Shown here piece by piece: positions 24,724 through 32,839 of a DNA stretch of 64,000 nt (position 1 is the first letter of the stretch; each line of letters begins with the position of its first letter). The DNA comes from JAWWOL01 sp963797535 (GTDB lineage Bacteria; Actinomycetota; Actinomycetes; JAWWOL01). Location: assembly GCA_963797535.1 (NCBI GenBank), contig CAWCPQ010000001.1, positions 2,976,001-3,040,000 of the forward strand. The letters are read 5' to 3'. The translations under genes were made by a program, and so were the position numbers. The notes under the pieces were generated by a model. It saw only the letters and a list, made by a program, of their open reading frames with translations, searched no databases and was not told the origin of the DNA.

Positions 24724-26121
24724 ATGACCGACGAGAACGCGCCCAGCGCAGGAGCCGAGGACGTCGCCCCGCTGCCTCCGGTCGCGCACACTCCCGAGCA
24801 GGTCGCTACCGATGCTGCTGGGTTTGCCGCTCCGACGGAGGCCGGTGAGTTTTCGGCTCCGACGGCTGCCACGACTCCTACCGGACCCACTGGGCCTACC
24901 ATGCCCCCGCCGCCCCCGCCGAGCTGGCTCCCGCCGCAGGACGCTGCGGCCGAGCCCAAGGACAAGAGCAGGTCGCGAGGCAAGCTGCCGATCCTGGCCG
25001 GCGCCCTGGCCCTCGTTCTCGTCTCGGCCGGTGTCGGTGCGGCAGTGGGCGCGAACGTGGCGGACGACAACTCCGGCTCGGCCCCTGTGGCTTCGACGGT
25101 GGGTGCTGCGCCGCAGCCGGTGTCCAACGCCGCCGGCAACCCCAAGTCGTTCTCCGGCATCGCCGCGGCCGTACTCCCGGTGGTCGTGTCCATCGACGTC
25201 TCCGGCTCGAGCGAGAGCGACACCGGCTCGGGTGTGGTCATCCGGACTGACGGTTACATCCTCACCAACAACCACGTCGTCACGGCTGCGTCCGGCGGTG
25301 GCTCGATCACCGTGCACTTCAACGACGGCAGCAGCGCGTCAGCGAAGATCGTGGGCACTGACCTGGCGTCGGACCTCGCCGTCATCAAGGTCGAGAAGAC
25401 CGGCCTGCAGGTGGCACATCTCGGCTCCTCGGCCGCGGTCAAGGTCGGTGACACGGTGCTGGCCATCGGGTCGCCGCTGGGCTTGTCCGGCACCGTGACC
25501 TCCGGCATCGTCTCGGCTCTCAACCGGCCGGTGGACACGACGCAGGACCAGTCGCAGCAGACCAACCCGTTCGGCGGCAGCGGCGCCAGCCAGGCGCCGA
25601 CCACCGGCACGACGGCTACCGTGTTCGGGGCCATCCAGACCGACGCCGCGATCAACCCTGGCAACTCCGGTGGAGCCCTCGTCGACAGCGCCGGCAACGT
25701 GATCGGCATCAACAGCGCCATCGCCTCTCTTGGCGCCGCGTCCGGCTCGCAGTCGGGCAACATCGGCGTCGGCTTCGCGATCCCGATCGACCTGGCGAAG
25801 TACGTCGCCGACCAGCTGATCACCAATGGCAAGGCGAGTCACGCGCAGATCGGTGTGAGCGTCGGCAACACCACGAACTCTTCCACCCACGTCACCACCG
25901 TGGTGGTCAAGACCGTCTCCGCCGGCAGCCCCGGCGAGAAGGCCGGTCTCAAGGAGGGCGACGTCATCACCAAGATCGACGGCACCGTCGCGACCGACTC
26001 CGACACGTTGATCGCGGCCATCCGTTCGCACCGACCCGGTGACACGGTGACGCTCACCATCAGCCGTGCCGGCGCCACCCAGACGGTCAAGGTGACCCTC
26101 GGGGCGTCGTCCACGAGCTGA
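24724..26121 (+). CDS. HtrA/DegP-type serine protease with one PDZ domain
   Basis: A 465-residue membrane-anchored protease. A cytoplasmic Pro/Thr-rich N-terminus (about 1-90) is followed by one membrane helix (about 95-118). The trypsin-like domain has catalytic His184 (TNNHVV), Asp217 (ASDLAV) and Ser315 (NPGNSGGAL). One PDZ domain lies at about 375-460 (GSPGEKAGLKEGDVITKIDG). This is the PepD layout: periplasmic quality control of misfolded proteins. ATG 24724 is used; the in-frame extension upstream falls in apbE. Its promoter carries two regulator-type repeats. Confidence 0.93.
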   Translation: MTDENAPSAGAEDVAPLPPVAHTPEQVATDAAGFAAPTEAGEFSAPTAATTPTGPTGPTMPPPPPPSWLPPQDAAAEPKDKSRSRGKLPILAGALALVLVSAGVGAAVGANVADDNSGSAPVASTVGAAPQPVSNAAGNPKSFSGIAAAVLPVVVSIDVSGSSESDTGSGVVIRTDGYILTNNHVVTAASGGGSITVHFNDGSSASAKIVGTDLASDLAVIKVEKTGLQVAHLGSSAAVKVGDTVLAIGSPLGLSGTVTSGIVSALNRPVDTTQDQSQQTNPFGGSGASQAPTTGTTATVFGAIQTDAAINPGNSGGALVDSAGNVIGINSAIASLGAASGSQSGNIGVGFAIPIDLAKYVADQLITNGKASHAQIGVSVGNTTNSSTHVTTVVVKTVSAGSPGEKAGLKEGDVITKIDGTVATDSDTLIAAIRSHRPGDTVTLTISRAGATQTVKVTLGASSTS

Positions 26122-26189
26122 CCCGGGCGCCGTTCGGCATTCCGCGTCCGTTCACGTCTGGGCGTCCGGACTTGGGGTAGACCTGCCCC

Positions 26190-26720
26190 ATGCCTCTCAT
26201 CCGAGCCGCCGCGCGCCCCATGCTTGCCTCGATGTTCATCACCGGTGGGTTCGACGCCCTGCGCAACCCCAAGGCCAAGGCTGACGCCGCCGCGCGGGTC
26301 GCGCCCGGCATCGCCAGGCGACTGCCGGTAGCCCTGCCGGAAGACCCGGTCCAGCTGGTCCGGATCAACGGCGCGATCCAGCTCGCCGCCGGTCTGTCGC
26401 TGGCCACGGGCCGCTGGCCGCGGCTGTCGTCCCTGGTGCTGGCGGCAAGCTTGGTGCCGACCACGCTGGCCGGGCACCGGTTCTGGGAGAAGTCCGACGC
26501 CGGCGAACGAACCCGTCAGCAGCAGCAGTTCACCAAGAACCTCAGCATGCTCGGCGGCCTGCTGCTGGCGGCCGTGGACCTCGAGGGCCGGCCGGGCCTG
26601 CGGCACCGGGGACATGACGCGACCCGTGACCTGCGCCTGGCCACGCACGACGCCAGCCACAAGGTGGCGAGGTCCCGGCGCAAGGCCAGCAAGGCCGCGA
26701 AGAGCGCCTTTCTCGACTGA
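26190..26720 (+). CDS. DoxX-family membrane protein
   Basis: A 176-residue membrane protein with four hydrophobic segments: MLASMFITGGFDALRNP near the start, GAIQLAAGLSLATG, a third at SLVLAASLVPTTLAGHRFWE, and NLSMLGGLLLAA. The Arg/Lys-rich C-terminus is cytoplasmic. This is the DoxX layout, linked in mycobacteria to an oxidoreductase membrane complex, but that role is not shown here. It ends 24 bp before the glycosylase gene. Confidence 0.8.
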   Translation: MPLIRAAARPMLASMFITGGFDALRNPKAKADAAARVAPGIARRLPVALPEDPVQLVRINGAIQLAAGLSLATGRWPRLSSLVLAASLVPTTLAGHRFWEKSDAGERTRQQQQFTKNLSMLGGLLLAAVDLEGRPGLRHRGHDATRDLRLATHDASHKVARSRRKASKAAKSAFLD

Positions 26721-26744
26721 GCGGCTCCTGCCAGACTGGATGGC

Positions 26745-27608
26745 ATGCCCGAGCTGCCCGAGGTGCAGGCGCTGGTCGCCTTTCTCACCGAGCGTGCCGT
26801 TGGTCACGTGGTGGCCAGGATCGATGTGGCGGCCATCAGTGCCCTGAAGACGTTCGACCCGTCCCCTGCGGCACTGGTCGGCCTCGAGATCCGCTCGGCC
26901 AGCAGGCACGGCAAGTTCATCGACCTCGACGTCGACGGCCTGCACCTCGTGGTGCACCTGGCCAGGGCCGGCTGGCTGCACTGGAAGGACAGCCTGCCCA
27001 GCGTCCCGCCCAAGCCCAGCACCAAGAGCCTCATCGCCTTGCGCGTCCACCTCGACGACGGCAGTGGGTTCGACCTGACCGAGGCCGGTACCAAGAAGGG
27101 CCTCGCCGTCTACATCGTCCGCGACATCGCCCTCGTCCCCGGCATCAGCCGGCTGGGCGTTGACGCACGGTCGCCTGAGCTGACCGTGGATGCCCTGGCC
27201 GCGCTGATGGCCCAGCACCGTCAGCAGCTCAAGGGAGTGCTGACCGACCAGACCGTCATCGCCGGCATCGGCAACGCCTACTCCGACGAGATCCTGCACT
27301 TCGCCCGGCTCTCGCCGTTCAAGATGGCTGCCACCCTCAACGGCGACGAGGTCGCCCGGCTGCACGCGGCCATCAACATCGTCCTGGCCGACGCGCTGCA
27401 GCGCTCGCTGGGGTTGCGGGCCGCCGAGCTGAAGGGTGAGAAGCGTACGGGGATGGCCGTGCATGCCCGTACCGGAGCGCCGTGTCCCGATTGTGGCGAC
27501 GTGGTGCGCGAGGTGTCCTTCGCTGACTCGAGCCTGCAGTACTGCGCAACCTGTCAGACAGGTGGCAAGCCCCTGGCCGACCGGCGGATGTCCAAGCTGC
27601 TCAAGTAG
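26745..27608 (+). CDS. Fpg/Nei-family DNA glycosylase
   Basis: A 287-residue base-excision glycosylase/AP lyase. Catalytic Pro2 and Glu3 are in MPELPEV, and the conserved Lys lies in SRHGKFIDLDV. A helix-two-turn-helix region has LLTDQTVIAGIGNAYSDEILHFARLSP (given here only by its core GIGNAYSDE). The C-terminal zinc finger has four Cys (CPDCG and CATCQ). The finger lacks the DNA-contacting Arg normally before the second Cys pair (SSLQYC instead), so this is an atypical Fpg/Nei member. It repairs oxidised bases; the preferred lesion is unclear. Confidence 0.88.
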   Translation: MPELPEVQALVAFLTERAVGHVVARIDVAAISALKTFDPSPAALVGLEIRSASRHGKFIDLDVDGLHLVVHLARAGWLHWKDSLPSVPPKPSTKSLIALRVHLDDGSGFDLTEAGTKKGLAVYIVRDIALVPGISRLGVDARSPELTVDALAALMAQHRQQLKGVLTDQTVIAGIGNAYSDEILHFARLSPFKMAATLNGDEVARLHAAINIVLADALQRSLGLRAAELKGEKRTGMAVHARTGAPCPDCGDVVREVSFADSSLQYCATCQTGGKPLADRRMSKLLK

Positions 27609-28860
27609 CCGCGGCCACGACCTGCGGCTCGGCCGGCGCAGGTCCCGGCACCCGGATCAGGACCAGCCCGAGCATCACGACGACCCCGACGATGCCGACG
27701 CCGGCGATCGCCGGCGTCACCCCGAACAGCTCGGCCAGCAGGCCACCGAGGAGTACGCCGATGCCCTGCGACACCTGCAGGCCCGAGGCAGCGACGCCGA
27801 AGGCGCGGCCGCGTGCCTCCGCCGGGATCTGATCGATGAACTGCCCCTGCAACGGCACCTGGAAGCTCCACGCAGCGCCGCTGAACAGAAGCAGCACCCA
27901 GGCCACGCCGTACGAGGGGCTGAACACGAAGCCCACCAGCGGGACCATGGCGATCAGAGCAAGTGGTCGGATCAGGCGCAGCCGCAGCGCGGGACGAACC
28001 AGCCGTCCGAGCACCAGGATGCCCACGATCATGCCGAGCGGCTGCGCGGCCAGCAGCCAGCCGGTCTGAGTGTCGCCACCGTGCACGGTGTGGGTGACGA
28101 ACGGAGCCGCGAGCGCCTCCGGCACCAGCAGGATCGCCGCGGCCCACCAGGCGAGCAGCAGCAACGTCCGCGGGAGGGGCGATCCGAGGGAGACCCGGAA
28201 GCCGCCCTTGGTGTCCTCCCACCAGGAGGAGGCGTGCTCGATCGGGGGTGGCGGGTAGGGCTGGCGCAAAGCGATCGCGATCAGGCCTGCGCTCACGGCG
28301 AAGGTCACGGCGTCGAAGCCGAACGCCGCTCGAGCACCGGACGCTGCCACGATCACGCCGCCGATAGCGAAGCCGATGATCTGGGCCGCCTGGCTGGCCG
28401 CTTGGACCATGGAGATGCCGACCACGTAGCGGTCCCCCGGCAGGATGTCCGGCAGCAGCGCGAAGTAGGCGCCTTGAACCGGCGGTGCCATCGTCTCCGC
28501 GACCAGGACCAGCACCAGCACCCAGCCGACGGGCACGTGGGGAATGGCCATCAGGGCCACGACGCCTGCCCTGGCGAGGTTGCCGTACACCAGCATGCTC
28601 CGACGAGGGGTCCGGTCGGCGTAGCGGGTGAGCACCGGCCCGGCGAGCACCCACGGCAGGAACGTGAGGGCGTAGGCGAACGTGGTGAGCAGCGGTGACT
28701 TGGTGGAGCCGTAGACGAACAGGGCCAGCGCGACCCGTAGCGCCTGGTCACCCAGCAGGGAGACGACATCGGACCCGAACAAGTAACGGAACTCGCGCAC
28801 GGACAGGACGTCGCGATAGGTCGCTGGCGCATCGGTCGCGGTTGTGCGGCGCCGTGCCAA
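27601..28860 (-). CDS. MFS transporter, paralogue A
   Basis: A 419-residue 12-helix major-facilitator protein. The N-terminus is YRDVLSVREFRYLFGSDVVS, with the motif YADRTPRRSMLVYGN between helices 2 and 3. A cytoplasmic loop follows helix 6. It is similar over its length to the transporter at 41704 (same REFRxL, SLxGDQxxRxAL and SKSPLL phrases), so both belong to one efflux-type subfamily. The substrate is unknown. Its 3' end overlaps the convergent glycosylase gene by 8 bp. Confidence 0.85.
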   Translation of the reverse strand: MARRRTTATDAPATYRDVLSVREFRYLFGSDVVSLLGDQALRVALALFVYGSTKSPLLTTFAYALTFLPWVLAGPVLTRYADRTPRRSMLVYGNLARAGVVALMAIPHVPVGWVLVLVLVAETMAPPVQGAYFALLPDILPGDRYVVGISMVQAASQAAQIIGFAIGGVIVAASGARAAFGFDAVTFAVSAGLIAIALRQPYPPPPIEHASSWWEDTKGGFRVSLGSPLPRTLLLLAWWAAAILLVPEALAAPFVTHTVHGGDTQTGWLLAAQPLGMIVGILVLGRLVRPALRLRLIRPLALIAMVPLVGFVFSPSYGVAWVLLLFSGAAWSFQVPLQGQFIDQIPAEARGRAFGVAASGLQVSQGIGVLLGGLLAELFGVTPAIAGVGIVGVVVMLGLVLIRVPGPAPAEPQVVAAAT

Positions 28861-28954
28861 CCTCAGCTCGCCTCACTCTCGCCGGTCCGGTCCCCGTCCG
28901 GGCTATCCTGCCGCAACGGGCTCCGTACGTACCAGAACCGGAAGCGGGACAGTG

Positions 28955-29290
28955 ATGTTCGGCACGTCATCCACCCCCTCCATCGCGGCCGCTGACGTTG
29001 CCGCCGACGCTTACCTGCTCGATGTGCGCGAGAACTACGAGTGGGATGCCGGGCATGTCGCGGGGGCCGTGCACATTCCCATGGGCGAGGTCGTGAGCCG
29101 GTTGGCCGAGATCCCGGCCGAGGGCGACGTCGTGGTCGTGTGCAAGGTCGGCGGCCGCTCGGCGCAGGTCACTGACTACCTCAACCAGGTCGGGCGGTCG
29201 GCCGTCAACCTCGACGGCGGGATGTACGCCTGGGCGCGTGCCGGCCGACCCATGGTCAGCGAGTCGGGGGCCGCTCCCGCGGTGATCTGA
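28955..29290 (+). CDS. single-domain rhodanese
   Basis: A 111-residue rhodanese-like protein with LLDVRENYEWDAGHVAGAVHIPMGEV, the active loop CKVGGRSAQV (catalytic Cys followed by Lys-Val-Gly-Gly-Arg-Ser), and LDGGMYAW. The Cys is present, so sulfur transfer is possible; the acceptor is unknown. ATG 28955 or the overlapping GTG 28952 is the start; earlier starts lack conserved sequence. Confidence 0.88.
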   Translation: MFGTSSTPSIAAADVAADAYLLDVRENYEWDAGHVAGAVHIPMGEVVSRLAEIPAEGDVVVVCKVGGRSAQVTDYLNQVGRSAVNLDGGMYAWARAGRPMVSESGAAPAVI

Positions 29291-29335
29291 TGGTTGTTGG
29301 TGCACGGAGTGCTTCCGGGACGGCATGATGCACAG

Positions 29336-29920
29336 GTGCCCGTCGTCATCCTCGTACGAAATGCCATGCCGGTGGTTCAGCCGGGGGTCCACCCGGTGCG
29401 CTGGCGACTCGACGACCTGGGCCGGTCGGCGGTCGCCTCCCTCGCGCAGTCGCTACCGCACGACGTCGCCCCGCTGGTCCTGTGCAGCCACGAGCCGCGG
29501 GCGAAGGAGACGGCCGAGGTCCTGATTGCCGAGCGCCCGGCCGGCACCCCCGGCAGTCCGGCTGTGCTGCGCCTGGATCCCGACCTGCGGGAGGTCGGCC
29601 GGCCGACGTCGTGGTCGGCGAGCTACCCCGAGGACCTGGCCGACTACTTCCGTAACGGTGCTCGCGCCGGCTGGGAGCCGGCGACCGCGGTGCTGACCCG
29701 GTTCGGCTCCGCGGTCGACCGCGCCACCAGGGAGGCCGCGGGACTGCCGGTCGTCGTGGTCAGCCACGGCCTCGCGCTGTCGCTGTACGTGGGAGCGGTG
29801 TGCGGCCTGCGGCCCGCCGGCTTCCTGCACAGCCTGCTGCACCCGGACGCCTGGCTCATCGATGTCGACGCGGGCCGGCTGGAGCGCCTCGACCTGGCTG
29901 ACGACCTCGACGAGGTCTGA
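29336..29920 (+). CDS. histidine phosphatase-family protein lacking the nucleophilic His
   Basis: A 194-residue phosphoglycerate-mutase-like protein. The RHG/RHA motif reads LVRNAMP: the nucleophilic His is Asn (codon AAT; CAT would be His). The other catalytic residues seem kept: Arg in VRN, Arg in SHEPRAKETAE, and the second His in VSHGLAL. The start is GTG 29336. It lies 45 bp after the rhodanese and 2 bp before the sensor kinase, so it may be part of that transcript. It probably binds rather than cleaves phosphates. Confidence 0.8.
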   Translation: MPVVILVRNAMPVVQPGVHPVRWRLDDLGRSAVASLAQSLPHDVAPLVLCSHEPRAKETAEVLIAERPAGTPGSPAVLRLDPDLREVGRPTSWSASYPEDLADYFRNGARAGWEPATAVLTRFGSAVDRATREAAGLPVVVVSHGLALSLYVGAVCGLRPAGFLHSLLHPDAWLIDVDAGRLERLDLADDLDEV

Positions 29921-29922
29921 GC

Positions 29923-31491
29923 GTGCCGGCTGTGGGTCGGCTGCCGGAGCGCTCGCCGGAGGGCGACGCGGTCGGGCGGTTGCTGTCGGTTGTCGGACTG
30001 CTCAACTCCGACCTCGACCTGCCATCGGTGCTGCGCTGGATCAGTGACGCGGCCAGGGGCCTGGTCGACGGCGACGGGGCCGGCGTCGTGCTGCAGCACG
30101 GTGACGAGCTGGAGGTCCTGGCGGTCATCACCGACCACGACAGCGACGATGAGGCCGATCGGGTCGAGGGGGTCGTGGTCGCGTACGCCGGCAGCGGCAT
30201 CGAGGCGTTGGACGCGGCCGGGGCCGGCACGGTCATCCTCCAGACGGCCGAGTTCCCGGCCATGGACCGCGTCGTCAACGCCGGGGGCCTCGACCTGCGC
30301 ACGGTGGCCATCACCCGGATGGTCCGGCGCAACGAGAGCACCGGCGCGCTCTACGTCTTCTTCCGGGAGCCGCACCGCGCGGTCAGCCCGCTGGACGAGC
30401 GCCTGCTCGAGATCCTGGCCGGGTTCGCCGCAGCTGCCATCGCCAACGCCGAGGCCTACGACGCCGCCGTCCACCAGCGTCAGCACGAGCGGGCGGTCGT
30501 GAATGCGATGGCGGACGGGCTCGCCGTCATCGACGACGAGAGGATCGTCCGGTCCTGGAACGTCGCCGCGACCACGTTGACCGGTCTGCCTGCCGCCGAG
30601 GCGCTCGGCAAGCCGTTGCCGTTCCCGTTCGCGGCCCCCGGTGTGGGCCTCGAGCACCAGCTGGACAACGGTCGCTGGGTCGAGGTGCTCTGCTCCTCCT
30701 TGGCCGACAACAACCCTGCCGAGACCGTGGTGACCTTTCGCGACATCAGCGCGGCGAAGATGGTCGAGGAGGCCAAGAACCTCTTCCTCGCCACGAGCGG
30801 CCACGAGCTGCGGACGCCGGTGACGGTGATTCGAGGCTTCGCCCGGACGCTGACCTCCCGCTGGGACGAGCTGACCGATGACCAGCGGCAGGAGTCGGTA
30901 CGGGTCATCGCGGACAGGGCGGAGGGCCTGGGCAGCCTGATCGAGCAGGTGCTGGCGAGCTCGCACGCGGAGGTGGGGGCGCGCGGCCTGGACCTGCGCC
31001 ACCTCGACGTCGGTCCGCTGCTTGACGCTGCAGCCATGGATGTTCGGTCCCTGTCCGGCCGGCACACGGTCACGGTCGAGGTCCCGCCCGACCTGCCGGG
31101 AGTGCTGGCCGACGACCAAGCGCTGCGCACCGTGCTGGGTCACCTCGTGGACAACGCGGTGAAGTACTCGCCCGCCGGCGGGGTCATCGCCTTGTCGGCA
31201 GCGGCGGTGCCCGGCGCAGGGGTCGTGTGCATCCGGGTCGACGACGAAGGCATCGGCGTGGCCAGCGAGGACCGCGAGCGGGTCTTCGAGCGGTTCTTCC
31301 AGGCGGACGGCGGTGACACCCGCCACCATGGCGGCTTCGGTCTGGGGCTGTACATCGCGCGCCGGCTGGTACAGGCGCACGAAGGGTCGGTCGTGATCAT
31401 GCGCCGGCCCGACGGTCGACCGGGCAGCCGGGTCGAGGTGTCCCTCCCGGTGGACACGTCCCTGGAAGATCCGCTGTCCAACCGCGGCTGA
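29923..31491 (+). CDS. soluble GAF-PAS sensor histidine kinase
   Basis: A 522-residue kinase with no membrane helix. A GAF domain is at about 20-175, a PAS domain at about 190-270, and HisKA carries His294 in ATSGHELRTPVTV. The HATPase domain has HLVDNAVKYSPAG, VDDEGIGV, FERFFQAD and HGGFGLGLYIA. No response regulator is adjacent, so it is an orphan kinase. GTG 29923 starts 2 bp after the preceding stop, suggesting co-translation with the phosphatase homologue. Confidence 0.9.
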   Translation: MPAVGRLPERSPEGDAVGRLLSVVGLLNSDLDLPSVLRWISDAARGLVDGDGAGVVLQHGDELEVLAVITDHDSDDEADRVEGVVVAYAGSGIEALDAAGAGTVILQTAEFPAMDRVVNAGGLDLRTVAITRMVRRNESTGALYVFFREPHRAVSPLDERLLEILAGFAAAAIANAEAYDAAVHQRQHERAVVNAMADGLAVIDDERIVRSWNVAATTLTGLPAAEALGKPLPFPFAAPGVGLEHQLDNGRWVEVLCSSLADNNPAETVVTFRDISAAKMVEEAKNLFLATSGHELRTPVTVIRGFARTLTSRWDELTDDQRQESVRVIADRAEGLGSLIEQVLASSHAEVGARGLDLRHLDVGPLLDAAAMDVRSLSGRHTVTVEVPPDLPGVLADDQALRTVLGHLVDNAVKYSPAGGVIALSAAAVPGAGVVCIRVDDEGIGVASEDRERVFERFFQADGGDTRHHGGFGLGLYIARRLVQAHEGSVVIMRRPDGRPGSRVEVSLPVDTSLEDPLSNRG

Positions 31492-31554
31492 TCTGCACTA
31501 GGGTGTCAGGTGCGGGCGCGGCGATCCCCCCCGTTCGCCGCGTCCGCATCCTTC

Positions 31555-31591
31555 ATCAGCAGCCGTCCGGGCACTTCCGACGGCTGCTGAT
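31555..31591 (+). promoter_or_regulatory. 13-bp perfect hairpin in the leader of the SEC-C gene
   Basis: ATCAGCAGCCGTC (31555-31567) pairs exactly with GACGGCTGCTGAT (31579-31591) around an 11-nt loop, followed by TGTCGTTTC. It lies 63 bp after the kinase stop and 15 bp before the GTG of the next gene. It could end the kinase transcript or act in the 5' leader of the next. Confidence 0.5.
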
Positions 31592-31606
31592 TGTCGTTTC
31601 GAGCCT

Positions 31607-32578
31607 GTGGGGTACGCCATCTCCTCCCGTCGTCGGTCGAGCGCCCAGACCTCCTTCACCACGCCTTCGTCGGCGGACGTCCCGGTCGTCGGCGCCCGTG
31701 AACCCTGTCCGTGCGGGTCCGGTCGCCGGTACAAGGCCTGTCATGGCCGGGCGGCGGCACAGGCGGCCGACCCGGTGAGCCTCCGTCCGTTCGCTGGGCT
31801 GACCAGCGAGGCGGACTGGGTGGCGCTGCGCGAGATCGTTCCTGCCGCGACCTCGCCGCTGACCCTGCGCGATCCGAAGCACGCCGACCGGCCGGTGCTG
31901 CTGGCAACGGTGCTGCCGATGGGCTGCGCCGCCATGGTGCGCGCCGACGAGTCGATCTTCCTCGGGCTGCAGGTCTCGGCCCACTCCGGTGACGTCAGCC
32001 GTGACGCGGCCCACGCGCTCGAGCAGGCGCTGGTCTCGCCGCCCGGTACGGCGATCTCGGCCTCGGGTGCTCCCGGACCCGGCGCCGCTCTGCAGGACCT
32101 GCTGACCGAGGACCCGCTCGACGTCAGCGTGCTGACCGGTTTCGACTTCTGGGTCGAGGGCGTCGACCTGGACCCCGAGGTGCAGGCGTCGCTCGAGCGC
32201 GCCAACTCCGTGGTCATCCCGACGGTCAAGGTCGACGGGGTGGAGGCCGCGTACTGGTGCCGGATGCCCGAGCGCAACCATCTGCGCTGGGTGCTCCCGT
32301 ACGACGAGGACCTGCTGCTGGACGCGATGTGCCGGCTGCACCCGGACGGCGGGCTGTCGCTCGGCGAGACGACGAAGTACGTGGGGTCCTTCCGGGCGCA
32401 CGGACTGCTGGCGCCGGTGTGGGACCTGCCCTCGGACATGGAGGCCGCCGACCTGGTGGCTCCGGTGGCCGAGCTCGAGGTGCGGCTCGCGGCGGCGCTG
32501 GCTGACGACTCGCCGCTGTCCAGCGAGCAGCGCAGGTCGAGGGGCGCACTGCTGGGTCGCCAGCTGACTATCCGCTGA
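31607..32578 (+). CDS. SEC-C motif protein, DUF5926 family
   Basis: A 323-residue protein. The N-terminal SEC-C zinc motif PCPCGSGRRYKACHG (about 33-47) is the same Cys-x-Cys...Cys-His pattern that ends SecA. The remaining 270 residues match the actinobacterial DUF5926 type, with no known catalytic residues. No other start exists upstream of the zinc motif, so GTG 31607 is used, although no ribosome-binding site is visible. Role unknown; SEC-C domains bind zinc and often ribosome- or SecB-type partners. Confidence 0.8.
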   Translation: MGYAISSRRRSSAQTSFTTPSSADVPVVGAREPCPCGSGRRYKACHGRAAAQAADPVSLRPFAGLTSEADWVALREIVPAATSPLTLRDPKHADRPVLLATVLPMGCAAMVRADESIFLGLQVSAHSGDVSRDAAHALEQALVSPPGTAISASGAPGPGAALQDLLTEDPLDVSVLTGFDFWVEGVDLDPEVQASLERANSVVIPTVKVDGVEAAYWCRMPERNHLRWVLPYDEDLLLDAMCRLHPDGGLSLGETTKYVGSFRAHGLLAPVWDLPSDMEAADLVAPVAELEVRLAAALADDSPLSSEQRRSRGALLGRQLTIR

Positions 32579-32659
32579 GCCGCCCGGCGCAGTCCGATAC
32601 GACCGGTCGGCCTGATCAGTTCGAATCATGGTCAGCCGAAGATCTGCGGTCTAGTCTGT

Positions 32660-32711
32660 AAAAGAACTCGGACGCCGCTGCATCCCCCGTCGGCGGCGTC
32701 CGAGTTCTTTT
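32660..32711. terminator. bidirectional intrinsic terminator
   Basis: A perfect 19-bp stem: AAAAGAACTCGGACGCCGC (32660-32678) pairs with its reverse complement at 32693-32711, with a 14-nt loop. The stem ends in A4 on the left and T4 on the right, so it can stop transcription from either side. It lies 81 bp after the SEC-C gene. Confidence 0.88.
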
Positions 32712-32839
32712 GATTTCGTCGTCAAAACGGTTTTGGACCGTAGATCCTGTCGTACGCCAAGTGCCGCAGCTGGCGCCGGCTCCATGGCCGCGGTTCGCAC
32801 CGCCGCCGGTGCCGTGGCGGGCTCGGGGATGATGGTCAC

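Noticed and set aside
4768..31517. A 16-bp exact match (GGTGTCAGGTGCGGGC) near 4769 and 31502
   Set aside because: Only two copies, in unrelated contexts and with no extended homology; likely chance in GC-rich DNA.
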